From positions 1-47,910 of the forward strand of contig JAZSET010000160.1 in the NCBI GenBank assembly GCA_045531795.1: 47,910 bases of DNA, read 5' to 3'. Under the pieces are notes generated by a model. It saw only the letters and a program-made list of their open reading frames with translations, was not told where the DNA came from and searched no databases. Positions 1 to 8,600 of the stretch are shown piece after piece; position 1 is the first letter of the stretch, and each line of letters begins with the position of its first letter. The translations under genes and the position numbers were made by a program. The DNA is from UBA4717 sp045531795 (GTDB lineage Bacteria; Bacillota; Clostridia; Oscillospirales; CAG-272).

Positions 1-1
1 G

Positions 2-29
2 TTGACAAAAGTTCAGAATATGTTAAAAT
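2..29 (+). promoter_or_regulatory. sigma-A-type promoter for the serine dehydratase gene
   Basis: TTGACA at 2-7 and TAAAAT at 24-29 are separated by 16 bases. They lie 35 bases before the GTG start at 64, and no other gene starts nearby. Confidence 0.7.
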
Positions 30-63
30 AGTATTGGAATGATATCTGTAAAGAGGTGTTATT

Positions 64-1269
64 GTGCAGTCACTGAAATATTTATACAGAACAGGCAGAG
101 GACCGTCGTCGTCTCATACAATGGGACCACTTGCGGTGGCAGAGCGATTTATAAAAGAAAATCCCTCCGCCGAAAGCTATAAAGTGATATTATACGGCTC
201 TCTTGCGAAAACAGGCAAAGGTCATATGACGGATGCTGTTTTAAAAGAGGTGTTTTCAGATAAAATTCTTGAAATCGTCTTTGATACTGAGTCTCCTACG
301 GATTATCACCCCAATACAATGGACATTTTTGCTTATGTTTGCGGAAAAGAGACTGCCCATACGAGATTTTACAGTGTCGGCGGGGGAGAAATTGTCGCAG
401 ACGGTGAAAAGCCCGAGGAGCATAATGAAGTTTATAAAATGAACTCATTTTCTGAGATTTCTGCATACTGCCGTGAAAAAGATATGCGTATATGGCAGTA
501 CGTTGAAGAGTGTGAGGGGCCTGAAATATGGGATTATCTTTCTGAAGTATGGTCGGTTATGCAGCATGCAATCAAGGAGGGCCTCGAGACAGAGGGGATT
601 CTCCACGGCGGTATTGGAACGCAGAGAAAAGCCCGTTATCTTTTCAGGCAAAAGCATATAGACGAAAGCGAAGAAACAAAAACAAACAGACTTATTTGCG
701 CGTATGCCTATGCCGTGAGCGAGCAGAATGCTTCGGGCGGTAAAATTGTAACGGCTCCAACCTGCGGTGCTTGCGGTGTTGTGCCGGCAGTGCTTAAATT
801 TTTGCAAAGTAAAAGAGGTTTTACAGATGAGCAGATAATTCACGCATTGGCAACGGCGGGTATTGTCGGCAATCTTATAAAAACAAATGCATCAATAAGC
901 GGTGCGGAGTGCGGATGTCAGGCGGAAATAGGAACTGCCTGCTCAATGGCGGCAGCAGCGGCAGCAGAGCTTTATGAGCTTGACCTTGACCAGATAGAAT
1001 ATGCCGCAGAAATCTCAATAGAGCATCATCTTGGACTGACCTGTGACCCTATTCTCGGGCTTGTGCAGATACCTTGTATTGAGCGGAATGCAGTGGCAGC
1101 GATGAGGGCGCTAAACGCCGTAAATCTCGCCGATTTTCTTGCAGATTCAAGAAAAATCAGCTTTGATATGATAGTAGAAACAATGTATGAAACAGGCAAG
1201 GACTTAAAAGTAATGTACCGTGAAACCGCCGAGGGCGGACTTGCGAAAAAGTATGGGAAAATAGAATAA
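64..1269 (+). CDS. sdaA: L-serine ammonia-lyase (serine dehydratase), one-chain iron-sulfur type
   Basis: Converts L-serine to pyruvate and ammonia in the cytoplasm using a [4Fe-4S] cluster. The 401 residues carry the beta domain first (about 1-150, with SSSHTMGP near residue 16) and the alpha domain after it (about 165-400), the one-chain arrangement rather than the separate sdaAA/sdaAB subunits of Bacillus. Candidate cluster cysteines are in TCGACG (C234, C237), AECGCQ (C283, C285) and the later TCDP and IPCIE segments. The start is GTG at 64, five bases after AAGAGGTG (51-58). It stands alone behind its own promoter and is followed by a hairpin at 1312-1349. The pyruvate product is the substrate of the PFOR encoded at 5657. 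Family assignment is firm; the cluster ligands are assigned by family resemblance. Confidence 0.93.
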   Translation: MQSLKYLYRTGRGPSSSHTMGPLAVAERFIKENPSAESYKVILYGSLAKTGKGHMTDAVLKEVFSDKILEIVFDTESPTDYHPNTMDIFAYVCGKETAHTRFYSVGGGEIVADGEKPEEHNEVYKMNSFSEISAYCREKDMRIWQYVEECEGPEIWDYLSEVWSVMQHAIKEGLETEGILHGGIGTQRKARYLFRQKHIDESEETKTNRLICAYAYAVSEQNASGGKIVTAPTCGACGVVPAVLKFLQSKRGFTDEQIIHALATAGIVGNLIKTNASISGAECGCQAEIGTACSMAAAAAAELYELDLDQIEYAAEISIEHHLGLTCDPILGLVQIPCIERNAVAAMRALNAVNLADFLADSRKISFDMIVETMYETGKDLKVMYRETAEGGLAKKYGKIE

Positions 1270-1311
1270 AACCGGAGAGCGTTAGAACTTCGCTCTAAAG
1301 GACAGTTTTCA

Positions 1312-1349
1312 AAAATACGGTATATCTTGAAAGAGGTATGCCGTATTTT
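1312..1349 (+). terminator. probable terminator hairpin after serine dehydratase
   Basis: AAAATACGG (1312-1320) pairs with CCGTATTTT (1341-1349). A smaller hairpin AGAGCG/CGCTCT (1276-1296) precedes it. The U-run after the stem is short, so the A/T-rich stem base probably supplies it. Confidence 0.5.
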
Positions 1350-1476
1350 GCGTTTGTGGACACAAATGCAGTGCTTGTCAGTAAAAATGACAACTCATAG
1401 GCGAACATAAAGAACAGACGATTTCATTCTTTTCAAAAAATCTGCGGATTTTCCGCTATATATCATTACTGTAGAA

Positions 1477-1514
1477 AAAAACGCAGAGCCTTAAAACTAA
1501 AGCCCTGCGTTTTT
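1477..1514. terminator. bidirectional terminator-like hairpin
   Basis: AAAAACGCAG (1477-1486) pairs with CTGCGTTTTT (1505-1514), with further AGCC/GGCT-type pairing inside. It has T-runs on both strands and lies between the serine dehydratase transcript and the next promoter. The interval 1350-1476 shows no gene or motif I recognise. Confidence 0.6.
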
Positions 1515-1547
1515 ATCAGTTTAGCGGTATTATTTGGTCAAAAGCCA

Positions 1548-1576
1548 TTGCCTTTTTCTAAAAAGTGTGGTATAAT
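1548..1576 (+). promoter_or_regulatory. promoter of the structured leader
   Basis: TTGCCT (1548-1553) and a perfect TATAAT (1571-1576) are 17 bases apart. The start would be near 1582, exactly where the long inverted repeat of the leader begins. Confidence 0.7.
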
Positions 1577-1581
1577 AAACG

Positions 1582-1717
1582 TGCTACACATCTTAATATG
1601 CCCTTTACAAGGGGGAATACTATTTTGGTAAAAATGTATTCTCTCTCCCTTTGTGATGGGTAGATGTGTAGCAACATTGAGAGGTGCATTTTTCGTGCGT
1701 CTCTCAATGGGACGCAC
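1582..1717 (+). promoter_or_regulatory. 5' leader with small reading frame and competing antiterminator/terminator hairpins
   Basis: TGCTACACATCT (1582-1593) pairs with AGATGTGTAGCA (1662-1673), enclosing an inner hairpin GGGAATAC/GTATTC. Inside lies a 9-codon frame (ATG 1634, stop TAG 1661-1663, peptide MYSLSLCDG), extendable to TTG 1625, which sits behind AAGGGGG (1609-1615). Downstream, TTGAGAGGTGCA (1677-1688) pairs over 12 bp, with two G-U pairs, to 1697-1708. This excludes the intrinsic terminator GTGCGTC (1695-1701)/GACGCAC (1711-1717) plus TTTTTA. That is the layout of a transcription attenuator in front of the gene at 1738. The trigger (peptide translation or a ligand) is unknown, and the structure matches no riboswitch class I can recognise. 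Confidence 0.6.
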
Positions 1718-1737
1718 TTTTTATTTTGGAGGAGATT

Positions 1738-2691
1738 ATGTTTATTAGTTTTTCTAAAACTATTGCCCGATTTGGCGGTTTTAGATTGGGCATTGGAATG
1801 CGTTTGAACAAGAAAAATGCTATATGGATGTCTTTAATCGTATTATTCGTTGCTATGTTCCAACTAATGTGGTATATGTTAATTCTATGTGGATGGATGA
1901 TGTATGCCGTATGCTACGGAATCTATTGGTGCATAAAGAAGATAATAGGTGCTTCATCAAAGAAACAAAACAACAAACAATCCTCCCCTACAATACAAAA
2001 ATCAACACAAAATTTACAGACAGAACGAAAGGAAGAAACTCCAGCTATGACACCCGAAATGAACAACACACCGAACGAAAATCCCAACAACAAATCTCCC
2101 AAAAAGAAATCTGCCATTGTAAGATGGATTGTGGGCGGCTTCTTCGCTATGTTTGCATTAGTAAACGGTTTCCATTTTTCAAGTTTGTTTTTGCTTTGTG
2201 CCGCTTTCTTGATGTTCCCCCTGCCTTTTGTTGAAACTTTTTTTCAAAAGAAAAACATCAAGGCAATTGTTGCAATCATATTGTCTGTAGCATTGTTTTT
2301 TGCAGGTGTACTTACTTCGCCCCCCTCTGAACCTACTGACCCATCAGACGATACAACACAAACCATGGTCGATGACACCGAGGACAAAACCAACAGTTCT
2401 ACTTCTAACAATGGCGGTGTGACTCAGCCCGATAATACTACTGAATCTAACAATACAACATCTAACGATAACACCACTACCGAACCCGACAATACAATAT
2501 CTAACGATAATACCACTACTGAACCCAACAATACAATATCTGGTGAAGAAAAAGTTGAAATGGTATGGATTCCTTCATCGGGGACTAAATATCATTCAAA
2601 GTCTACTTGTAGTGGCATGAATTCGCCGAGACAAATTCCCCTTGAAGATGCTATAAAACAAGGGTATACAGCTTGTAAAAAGTGTCATTAA
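1738..2691 (+). CDS. multi-pass membrane protein with Thr/Asn-rich linker and C-terminal Cys/His module
   Basis: Function unknown. The 317 residues start at ATG 1738, four bases after GGAGGAG (1728-1734); longer upstream versions would run through the terminator. There are about four hydrophobic segments (two near residues 30-65, two or three at about 140-200). A disordered linker rich in Asp, Thr and Asn follows, containing two copies of a 13-residue unit. The last 45 residues hold YHSKSTCSG and GYTACKKCH, a probable zinc-binding module of the kind found at the C-terminus of some clostridial secreted nucleases (family memory, not a search). The protein at 4634 has the same layout: paired hydrophobic segments, linker, YH/FH...C...CxxC end. 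The gene follows an attenuator-like leader and ends at strong terminators. Confidence 0.7.
   Translation: MFISFSKTIARFGGFRLGIGMRLNKKNAIWMSLIVLFVAMFQLMWYMLILCGWMMYAVCYGIYWCIKKIIGASSKKQNNKQSSPTIQKSTQNLQTERKEETPAMTPEMNNTPNENPNNKSPKKKSAIVRWIVGGFFAMFALVNGFHFSSLFLLCAAFLMFPLPFVETFFQKKNIKAIVAIILSVALFFAGVLTSPPSEPTDPSDDTTQTMVDDTEDKTNSSTSNNGGVTQPDNTTESNNTTSNDNTTTEPDNTISNDNTTTEPNNTISGEEKVEMVWIPSSGTKYHSKSTCSGMNSPRQIPLEDAIKQGYTACKKCH
2461..2538 (+). repeat. 39-bp in-frame tandem repeat, two copies
   Basis: The unit beginning TCTAACGATAA occurs at 2461-2499 and again at 2500-2538 with few differences. It encodes SNDNTTTEPDNTI and SNDNTTTEPNNTI in the linker of the membrane protein. Being in frame, copy number changes would alter only linker length. 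Confidence 0.85.
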
Positions 2692-2710
2692 CATTTATCT
2701 AATACATATA

Positions 2711-2740
2711 ATCATTTCGGCGCTGAAACGCCGAAATGAT
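2711..2740 (+). terminator. strong hairpin after the membrane protein gene
   Basis: ATCATTTCGGCG (2711-2722), a six-base loop and CGCCGAAATGAT (2729-2740) form a perfect 12-bp stem just past the stop codon. There is no long T-run. Confidence 0.5.
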
Positions 2741-2747
2741 TAACAGT

Positions 2748-2777
2748 AAAGCCCCCACCTTAGGCGGTGGGGGCTTT
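2748..2777. terminator. bidirectional intrinsic terminator between convergent genes
   Basis: AAAGCCCCCACC (2748-2759) and GGTGGGGGCTTT (2766-2777) form a perfect 12-bp GC-rich stem with a six-base loop. It serves the rightward gene at 1738 and probably the leftward comM gene ending at 2915. No gene or motif is seen in 2778-2914. Confidence 0.8.
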
Positions 2778-2914
2778 ATCTACATTTCGCCAAGTAAGCG
2801 GAGAGGACATAGAGTGTAAAACATCATCTGTCTTCCTGTTGGCAGGTAACGTATTCTAATGATTTTCAAAACTGTCCTTAAGAGTACGCCGCATTTGCTT
2901 TCCGTTTTTTTGCT

Positions 2915-4474
2915 TTACCAATATTTTTTATCAAGGGTTCTGTATCTTATTGCTTCTGCAACATGGGCTTCGCCTATGGTTTCTGAGCCCTCAAGGTCTG
3001 CGATTGTTCTTGAAACACGGATCAGTCTGTCGTATCCGCGGGCTGAGAGGCCGAGTGAGTCATACGCCGCAGAAAGCAGTTTTGATGCGCTGTCATCAAG
3101 CTTGCAGAACCGTCTTATATGGCGCTGTCCCATTTCCGAATTTTTATAAATCATCGGTATATCCGAGTTTTCTTCAGCGCTTGCCTCGCGGTATCTGTTA
3201 AGTGCAAACTCACGGGCACGGCAGACGCGCTCGCGTATGCTTTCGGATGGCTCGGCGGGGATATTTCTTGACATATCCTCGAATGATACCGAGGGAACCT
3301 CTATCTGAATGTCTATTCTGTCGAGAAGCGGCCCGCTTATCTGTGACAGATATTTTCTTATTTCGGTGGGCTTACAGGTACATTCGTGAGTCGGGTGGCC
3401 GAAGTAGCCGCACTTGCAGGGATTCATTGCACACACAAGCATAAATGATGAGGGATATGTAAATCTTCCGGCGGTGCGTGTCACCGTTACCTGACCGTCT
3501 TCAAGCGGCTGACGGAGAGAATCTGTGATTGACTTTGGAAATTCGGGAAGCTCGTCCAGAAACAAAACGCCGTTATGTGCAAGTGAAATTTCACCGGGCA
3601 TAGGTATTGTGCCGCCGCCCACAAGGCTTGTTGCTGACATTGTATGGTGAGGACTACGAAACGGACGGGTACACACAAGCGAACTGTTTGGCGGTAAAAT
3701 TCCCGAAACAGAATGAATTTTGGTAACGTCTATTGCCTCTTCAAATGTAAGCTCGGGCAGTATGGTAGGAAGTCTTTTGGCAAGCATTGATTTGCCGGTA
3801 CCGGGAGGGCCTATGAGCAGAATGTTGTGACCGCCCGCAGCAGCAATTTCAAGCGCTCTTTTCACCTTTGCCTGCCCCTTGACATCAGAAAAATCAAGTG
3901 CATTTCTTGAAAATTCGGCTTTGAATTTATCTTCTTCAAACACTTGCTTCTCGATAAGCTGCTTGCCGACGAGATGCACTATAAGCTCTCTTACATCGCC
4001 GACTCCGTAAACATTTATTCCGTCAACAACGGCGGCTTCGGGAGCATTTGCTTTGGGGACAAAAATGTTTTTAAAGCCCGCCTCTTTTGCGGCAAGACAG
4101 AGACAAAGGGTACCGCTTACTGCCCGAATCTCGCCGGAAAGGGAAAGTTCGCCTATAAAAACGCTGTCGGACAAGTCGACATCGGCGGGAAGCATGCCTG
4201 TAACACTCATAATTCCTGCAAGAATTGCAAGGTCATAGAAAGAGCCCTCTTTTTTGCGCGAAGCGGGAGCGAGATTGATCATAAGGTCAAATTCGGGGAA
4301 AATAAACCCGCTGTTTTCTATCGCCGTTCTGACTCTTTGCTTTGCTTCTTTAACAGAGGCGTCGGGCAGACCTACAAGCTCAAAATTCGGAAGTCTTCTT
4401 GTTGAGTTACATTCAACTGTAACTATAAAGCCGTTGATACCTAAAAGTCCTGCTGAATATACGCTTTTAAACAT
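2915..4474 (-). CDS. comM: ComM/YifB-family Mg-chelatase-like AAA+ ATPase
   Basis: ComM is a hexameric AAA+ helicase that promotes branch migration while incoming single-stranded DNA is integrated during natural transformation; it acts in the cytoplasm. The 519 residues show the N-terminal ChlI-like domain (about 1-120), an AAA+ core with Walker A GPPGTGKS (222-229) and Walker B GVLFLDELPEF (about 305-315), a Cys/His cluster (CNPCKCGYFGH), and a C-terminal Mg-chelatase domain. The start is ATG at 4474, preceded by AAAGGA at suitable spacing; the upstream in-frame TTG would overlap that site. The length is normal for the family. It is flanked by two look-alike membrane proteins. comEC is also present at 35.6 kb, which agrees with a transformation role, though many non-competent species keep comM. 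Confidence 0.93.
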   Translation of the reverse strand: MFKSVYSAGLLGINGFIVTVECNSTRRLPNFELVGLPDASVKEAKQRVRTAIENSGFIFPEFDLMINLAPASRKKEGSFYDLAILAGIMSVTGMLPADVDLSDSVFIGELSLSGEIRAVSGTLCLCLAAKEAGFKNIFVPKANAPEAAVVDGINVYGVGDVRELIVHLVGKQLIEKQVFEEDKFKAEFSRNALDFSDVKGQAKVKRALEIAAAGGHNILLIGPPGTGKSMLAKRLPTILPELTFEEAIDVTKIHSVSGILPPNSSLVCTRPFRSPHHTMSATSLVGGGTIPMPGEISLAHNGVLFLDELPEFPKSITDSLRQPLEDGQVTVTRTAGRFTYPSSFMLVCAMNPCKCGYFGHPTHECTCKPTEIRKYLSQISGPLLDRIDIQIEVPSVSFEDMSRNIPAEPSESIRERVCRAREFALNRYREASAEENSDIPMIYKNSEMGQRHIRRFCKLDDSASKLLSAAYDSLGLSARGYDRLIRVSRTIADLEGSETIGEAHVAEAIRYRTLDKKYW

Positions 4475-4507
4475 TGAAATATGTCCTTTCAAGTGTAATC
4501 TGATACA

Positions 4508-4535
4508 ATTATATCATAAATGGACAAAAAAGCAA
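4508..4535 (-). promoter_or_regulatory. comM promoter
   Basis: On the minus strand TTGCTT (4535-4530) and a perfect TATAAT (4513-4508) are 16 bases apart, 34 bases before the comM start codon. Confidence 0.6.
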
Positions 4536-4569
4536 GTAAAAAATTGAAATATTGGCGTAATCCCCGGTA

Positions 4570-4598
4570 TTGATTTTTGATAAAATCGGTGATATAAT
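4570..4598 (+). promoter_or_regulatory. promoter for the membrane protein/RHH pair
   Basis: TTGATT (4570-4575) and TATAAT (4593-4598) are separated by 17 bases. The site is divergent from the comM promoter, 35 bases before the next start. Confidence 0.7.
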
Positions 4599-4633
4599 GT
4601 ACACAGATGACTTGATTAAGGGTGGAAAGTGCT

Positions 4634-5233
4634 TTGAAAAGTAAAATATACAGAGCCTTGAAGTGGCTGCTATTTATTTTTGTGCTATCAGGCGCATTTG
4701 TTTATTTTAAGAGCTTTTCGGGCTTCCTTTTTATACTTGCAAGTATTATTGCTCTCCCCTTTTTGGGACTTGAAAAGTATTTTGAAAAAGCTTTTCCCAT
4801 AGAGGGGCTCAGAGAAGTGGTGCTTGTCGGAGTTCTGGTTATTGCAATATTCTTTGCACCAGAGCTTGACTTTGACAAAAACGAGGAACTACCGTATACG
4901 CCTACCGTGAGCGAGCAGCTTGTCGCTTTGCACAGTGCACAGGATACGGTTGTTGACGATACAACCGCGGGCACAGAGTCTGAATTTGAAAGTGAAAGTG
5001 CACAGACTACTTTTGAGACGGAAAGTGTTGCTGAAACTGATGTACTTGTAACGGACCATTACATTGAAAATGCAGAAATAACATATGTTTTAAATAAAAA
5101 CTCAAAGAAGTTTCACGAAATTGATTGCTCGAGTGTCAAAACCATAAAAGATAAAAACAGAGAGGATTTTACGGGTACACGTGACGAGGCTTTGTCGCTT
5201 GGATATGAACCTTGCGGAAGATGTAAGCCGTAA
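4634..5233 (+). CDS. membrane protein with C-terminal Cys/His module, counterpart of the gene at 1738
   Basis: Function unknown. The 199 residues start at TTG 4634, eight bases after AAGGGTGG (4618-4625); the in-frame GTG at 4622 lies inside that site. There are three hydrophobic segments in the first 80 residues, the second containing LPFLGLEKYFEK. An acidic, Glu/Thr-rich linker (about 85-145) follows, then a final 50-residue module with YVLNKNSKKFH, a Cys seven residues later, and a closing CGRCKP, a likely zinc site. The segment around LPFLGLEKYFEK aligns by eye with LPFVETFFQKK in the protein at 1738, and both end with the same Cys/His pattern, so I read them as paralogues. It is first in a two-gene run with a ribbon-helix-helix protein. 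Confidence 0.7.
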   Translation: MKSKIYRALKWLLFIFVLSGAFVYFKSFSGFLFILASIIALPFLGLEKYFEKAFPIEGLREVVLVGVLVIAIFFAPELDFDKNEELPYTPTVSEQLVALHSAQDTVVDDTTAGTESEFESESAQTTFETESVAETDVLVTDHYIENAEITYVLNKNSKKFHEIDCSSVKTIKDKNREDFTGTRDEALSLGYEPCGRCKP

Positions 5234-5247
5234 ATAAGGAGGATATT

Positions 5248-5469
5248 ATGAAAAATCAGAGGACTATAACTGTCAGAATAAGCGAGGATTTGCTCGGAAA
5301 GCTTGCATTTGTAAGCGAAAGCGAGGGAAGAAGCTTAAATAACCAGTTTTTGCTCTTAGCACGCAACAGTGTCGCTTATTTTGAGAAAAACAAGGGCAGA
5401 ATTGACAACAAAAAAGCCACTGATGCAATAGAAAAACTCGACTGCTTAATAGATAATCCCGAGGAATAA
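5248..5469 (+). CDS. ribbon-helix-helix (Arc-like) DNA-binding protein
   Basis: The 73-residue protein begins with a beta strand (RTITVRISEDLLGKL) followed by two helices (FVSESEGRSLNNQFLLLARNS), the Arc/MetJ fold that binds DNA as a dimer. The acidic C-terminus (IDNPEE) is short. It starts at ATG 5248, seven bases after AAGGAGG, and is 14 bases downstream of the membrane protein gene, so they are probably co-transcribed. It may regulate that transcript or act elsewhere; no toxin partner is seen. No terminator is obvious before the PFOR promoter. Confidence 0.75.
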   Translation: MKNQRTITVRISEDLLGKLAFVSESEGRSLNNQFLLLARNSVAYFEKNKGRIDNKKATDAIEKLDCLIDNPEE

Positions 5470-5555
5470 TTGTATAAAAAAACGAAAAAACAAGGGAAAA
5501 GACAAAAATTATGTAATTTTTTCGTAAATTTCGTTAAAATGTTTGCATTTACATC

Positions 5556-5584
5556 TTTACTTTTTCTAAAAAAAATGTTATTAT
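5556..5584 (+). promoter_or_regulatory. PFOR promoter
   Basis: TTTACT (5556-5561) and TATTAT (5579-5584) have a 17-base spacer and lie in very A/T-rich DNA that could act as an UP element. The leader to the start codon at 5657 is about 65 bases. Confidence 0.5.
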
Positions 5585-5656
5585 ATATTGGAATGTGCTC
5601 ACAGAGCCGTTTACATTGTTTGATAAAATAACTTTATATACAGGAGGAAACAAAAC

Positions 5657-8600
5657 ATGGCAAGAAGAAAAATCTCCATGGACGGTAACACAGCTGCGGC
5701 GCATGTAAGCTACGCCTTTACAGAAGTTGCCGGAATTTATCCTATCACTCCCTCCAGCCCTATGGCGGAAGTGACAGACACTTGGTCGGCTAACGACAAG
5801 AATATCTTTGGCGAGCCTGCAAGAAACATCTTTGGCGAAAGAGTAAAGATGATTGAAATGCAGTCTGAAGCCGGTGCCGCAGGTACCGTACACGGAAGCC
5901 TTGCAGCAGGCGCACTTACAACTACATATACAGCATCTCAGGGACTTCTCCTTATGATACCGAATATGTACAAGATCGCAGGTGAACTTCTCCCTTGCGT
6001 AATTCACGTATCTGCACGTTGCGTAGCATCACACGCACTTAATATTTTTGGTGACCACTCCGACGTATATGCTTGCCGTCAGACAGGCTTTGCTATGCTT
6101 GCTGAGTCCAATCCTCAGGAAGTTATGGACCTCGGTGCTGTTGCTCACCTTGCAACAATAAAGGGTCGTGTTCCTTTCCTTAACTTCTTCGACGGTTTCC
6201 GTACATCTCACGAAATCCAGAAGATTGAAGCATGGGAAACAGAAGACCTCAAGGAAATGGTTGACTTTGATGCAATCAAGGACTTCAGAGCACGTGCAAT
6301 CAACCCCGAACACCCTGTTCTCCGCGGTTCTGCAGAAAACGGTGATATATTCTTCCAGCACAGAGAAGCCTGCAACAGATACTATGATGCACTTCCTGCA
6401 ATCGTTGAAGAGTATATGGACAAGGTTAATGCCAAGATCGGTACAGATTATAAGCTCTTTAACTACTACGGTGCAAAGGATGCAGACAGAGTTATTATCG
6501 CTATGGGCTCAATCTGTGATGTTGCAGAAGAAGTTATTGACTATATGATGGCAAACGGTGAAAAGGTTGGTCTTATCAAGGTAAGACTTTACAGACCTTT
6601 CTCAGCTGAAAAGCTTATTGAAGCTATCCCTGAAACTGCTAAGAAGATCGCAGTTCTTGACAGAACAAAGGAACCCGGTTCACTTGGTGAGCCTCTCTAC
6701 CTTGACGTTGTTACAGCACTTGCAACAAAGGGTATCCAGAAGACAGTAGTTGGCGGCCGTTACGGTCTCGGTTCAAAGGATACAACTCCTGCATCTGTAT
6801 TTGCAGTATTTGAAAACCTCAAGCTTGACGCACCTAAGGCTAACTTCACAATCGGTATTGTGGATGACGTTACAGGTCTCTCTCTTGAAGAAAAGCCCGC
6901 TCCCGACACAGCTCCTGCAGGCACAATCGCTTGTAAGTTCTGGGGTCTTGGCGGTGACGGTACTGTTGGTGCAAACAAGAACTCCATCAAGATTATTGGT
7001 GACCACACAGATAAGTTCGTACAGGCATACTTCCAGTACGACTCAAAGAAGACAGGCGGTATCACAATTTCTCACCTCCGTTTCGGTGATAAGGCAATCA
7101 AGAGCCCTTACTACATAAACAAGGCAGACTTTGTTGCTTGTCATAATCCTTCCTACATCCTTAACGGATACAAGATCGTAAATGATGTTAAGCCCGGCGG
7201 TACATTCCTTCTCGACTGCCAGTGGGATGAAGCAGCACTTGATGCACAGCTTCCCGCATCTGTAAAGAGCTACATTGCAAACAACGATGTTCAGTTCTAT
7301 ACAATTGATGCTACATCTCTTGCTATCAAGGAAGTTGGTAACGCAAAGGTTAAGAACACAATTCTTCAGGCTGCATTCTTTGCTCTTGCAAAGGTTATGC
7401 CTATCGAAGAAGCTGTTGAATATATGAAGAAAGCTGCTACAAAGTCATACTCCAAGTTCGGTGATGCAGTTGTAGCACAGAACCACAAGGCTATCGAAAT
7501 GGGTGCAGGCGCACTTAAGAAGGTAGACGTTCCCGCAAGCTGGAAGAATGCAGGCGAAACTGCAGCAGAAGCACCTGTAACTGGTAACCGTCCTGAGCTT
7601 GTTAAGTTCGTTAACGAAATCGTTAAGCCCGTATCCAAGATGGACGGTGATTCACTTCCCGTTTCTGCATTCGCTGATATGGCTGACGGTACATTCCCGC
7701 AGGGCTCTGCAGCATACGAAAAGCGCGGTGTTGCAGTTAGCGTTCCTGTATGGCATCCCGAAAATTGTATTCAGTGTAACAACTGTGCATTCGTTTGTCC
7801 TCATGCAGCTATCCGTCCCTTTGCTATGAGCGAAGAAGAAGCAGCGGATGCTCCTGCAAGCACAAAGTTTACAGAAAAGCCTGCAATGCAGACAAACTAC
7901 AAGTTTACAATGGCAATAAGCCCGCTTGACTGTATGGGCTGTACTCTCTGCGTAAAGGCTTGTCCTACAAAGCCCGAAAAGAGAGCAATAGAGATGGTTT
8001 CCAAGGAATCTCAGCTTGATCAGCAGGCAGCATTCGATTACGCTGTTGCAAATGTTGCTGAAAAGGAACTTCCTTACAAGGAAAATTCTGTTAAGGGCAG
8101 CCAGTTCAAGCAGCCGTTACTCGAATTCTCAGGCTCTTGCGCAGGTTGTGCTGAAACATCATACGCACGCCTTATCACACAGCTCTTTGGTGAAAGAATG
8201 TACATCTCCAATGCTACAGGATGTTCATCAATCTGGGGTGGCTCTGCTCCCGCAACACCTTACACTGTAAACCGTGAAAGCGGTCGTGGACCTGCCTGGG
8301 CTAACTCACTCTTCGAGGATAATGCTGAACACGGTCTCGGTATGGCTCTCGGTCAGAAAGCAATCCGTGAAAAGCTTATCACTAAGGTAGAAGAAATGGC
8401 AGCTTCCGAAAAGGCATCTGATTCCTTCAAGGCAGCAGTTGCAGAATTTATTGCAACCAAGGAAGACGGAAAGGCTAACGAAAAGGCTACAAAGGTACTC
8501 GTTGCTGAACTTGAAAAGGCAGCAGCAGAGGGTTGTCCTACAGCTCCCGCTATCCTTGCTGAAAAGGATTACCTCTCCAAGAAGTCCGTATGGATCTTCG

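Noticed and set aside
445..843. Leftward 132-codon frame inside the serine dehydratase gene
   Set aside because: Antisense shadow of a clearly conserved enzyme gene, with no initiation signals.
1582..1672. Known riboswitch (c-di-GMP, TPP, fluoride, T-box) or 6S RNA
   Set aside because: None of the sequence signatures of these classes could be matched; the long rod-like pairing is too short for 6S RNA.
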